Part shown: positions 63,272 through 64,000 of the stretch, one piece after another
Position numbering within the stretch: the stretch's first letter is position 1
Layout of the letters: every line of letters begins with the position of its first letter
Assembly: GCF_000739015.1 (NCBI RefSeq)
Contig: NZ_JPUG01000053.1
Coordinates: forward strand, 124,001-188,000
Direction of reading: 5' to 3'
DNA from: Microvirga sp. BSC39
GTDB lineage: Bacteria; Pseudomonadota; Alphaproteobacteria; Rhizobiales; Beijerinckiaceae
Length of the DNA stretch: 64,000 bases
Notes under the pieces: model-generated
The model's input: the letters and a program-made list of their open reading frames with translations, nothing else
Database searches by the model: none
Told to the model about the DNA's origin: nothing
Program-made: the position numbers and the translations under genes

Positions 63272-63651
63272 CTATAACAAATGGGAATTAGCGAGGGCAA
63301 ACAAGAAGAGAATAATGAGCAGTTCGGTCGCTACGAGCATTATCTGGTCGAACTGAGCCCGGAAATACGCCGCCAAGTCGAAGAAGATGCCTGCTATGGC
63401 CGCCCCAACATATGCTCCCGCGCTTCTGTCAAGGATGATTATAAGGATGCCGACACCAAGCAGGAACCCGGCAACGGAATAGGTTTCAGGTAGGAACACG
63501 CCCGCTCCGAGATAGGACTTGATATCAAGACACATTAGCAGAAGGAATGCGGGCAACAGAGACAGGAGGATGGCTCCAGTCCTGCAATGGCTGAGCGACC
63601 ATACCGTCGTCATCACCCCGGCCCAGAGGGCACAGGCCGCTACGACGAGGC
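63272..63651 (-). pseudogene. Membrane protein gene truncated at its 5' end by an insertion sequence
   Basis: The frame remains open from 63616 back to the IS junction at about 63652 and reads [20 protein letters not shown] before the first usual start, so the gene once began further upstream. What is left has three to four hydrophobic helices (GAILLSLLPAFLLLMCLDI; YSVAGFLLGVGILIIILD; LVATELLIILFLFALA). It could be the end of a polysaccharide polymerase or ligase, but no family motif is clear. A shortened product from ATG 63616 or 63613 is possible. Confidence 0.6.
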
Positions 63652-64000
63652 CTAGAGGCTGTTATGGACTGCGCTGTAGTTGACGGCCTGTCGCAGCATA
63701 ATACAGACCAGTGCAATCACATGCAGGTCTGCGAGGGTTTGAGGTAAACGCTCGTAATCGCGCACCAGACGGCGAAAGCGGGTGGCCCAGGCGAAGGTCC
63801 GTTCGACCACCCATCGGCGCGGCAACAACACAAAACCGCGCTTGGCCTCAGCCAGCTTGACCACCTCCAGCTCAATCCCATGCTCGCGGGCGGCAGCCGC
63901 GGCCCTCTCGCCCGTGTAGCCCTGATCGACATAGGCCAGATCCACACTCTCGCCGGTGGCGGCCTGCATGGCTTGCGCCAGTTGTCCCACCTCAGCCCGA
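63652..64000 (-). CDS. IS5-type transposase, C-terminal part (partial)
   Basis: The frame is open to the window edge and ends with TAG at 63652-63654. [18 protein letters not shown] holds the second catalytic Asp and [22 protein letters not shown] the catalytic Glu region of DDE_Tnp_1 transposases of the IS5 family (IS427-like). The stop codon lies at the junction with the target DNA. The N-terminal half would be to the right of the window. Confidence 0.88.
   Translation of the reverse strand, partial: RAEVGQLAQAMQAATGESVDLAYVDQGYTGERAAAAAREHGIELEVVKLAEAKRGFVLLPRRWVVERTFAWATRFRRLVRDYERLPQTLADLHVIALVCIMLRQAVNYSAVHNSL
63655..64000 (-). mobile_element. IS5-family insertion sequence, one end
   Basis: The element's end appears to be GAGGCTGTTATGGACTGC starting about 63655, next to CTAG (63652-63655), a target type used by IS5-group elements. 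The other end and any target duplication lie outside the window. It has interrupted the membrane protein gene to its left. Confidence 0.7.

Noticed and set aside
1..64000. CRISPR arrays, tRNA or rRNA genes, prophage or defence genes
   Set aside because: Looked for repeats, cloverleaf-like stretches and typical protein motifs; none were convincing.

Overview
The window looks like chromosome or large-replicon DNA of an alphaproteobacterium, probably Hyphomicrobiales (Rhizobiales). This is inferred from the GC-rich coding of the first 38 kb, the number and mix of solute transporters (LIV-type ABC, TRAP, TTT, CUT1 sugar ABC), and rhizobial-style catabolic genes such as ThuA and Gfo/Idh/MocA dehydrogenases. 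No rRNA, tRNA, CRISPR array or replication origin is visible.

Bases 1 to about 38.7 kb are a mosaic of small-molecule catabolic operons. It opens with three translationally coupled genes (end of a RuBisCO-like protein, a DUF1537 acid-sugar kinase, an ApnO-type oxidoisomerase) that fit the known D-apionate pathway, followed by an aldo/keto reductase. Next is a minus-strand operon for an amino-acid/amide-type ABC importer: binding protein, LivH, and an unusual single LivM-LivG-LivF polypeptide. It continues into a beta-hydroxyacid dehydrogenase and a beta-keto acid cleavage enzyme, and faces a GntR/FCD regulator across a perfect palindrome. A plus-strand block follows: SDR, beta-hydroxyacid dehydrogenase, TRAP transporter, second SDR, DUF2938 membrane protein, TctCBA transporter. 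A convergent cupin dioxygenase-like gene and an SDR come next, then an iron alcohol dehydrogenase and a large orphan hybrid histidine kinase. The last catabolic unit is a CUT1 sugar ABC operon with a TIM-barrel isomerase, a Gfo/Idh dehydrogenase and a ThuA protein, facing a LacI repressor across a classical LacI-type operator. A second Gfo/Idh dehydrogenase and a phosphomannomutase close this half.

From about 38.7 kb to the end the DNA is visibly more AT-rich and encodes a surface-polysaccharide locus. It has several glycosyltransferases (GT2, GT4, GT61, and a fused GT2-GT4), a GtrA-like membrane protein and nucleotide-sugar enzymes: WecE-type transaminase plus formyltransferase; LegB-like dehydratase, nucleotidyltransferase and reductase/epimerase; NeuD-like acyltransferase plus DegT transaminase; and an FdtA-FdtB fusion with methyl- and acyltransferases. 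Together they point to a glycan built from N-formylated and N-acylated 6-deoxy amino sugars. No rmlA/rmlB pair is present, so the common dTDP-4-keto-6-deoxyglucose precursor would have to come from elsewhere.

The locus shows signs of turnover. A frameshifted UDP-sugar dehydrogenase remnant lies at its left edge. At its right edge an IS5-type insertion sequence has cut the start off a membrane protein gene and runs off the window.
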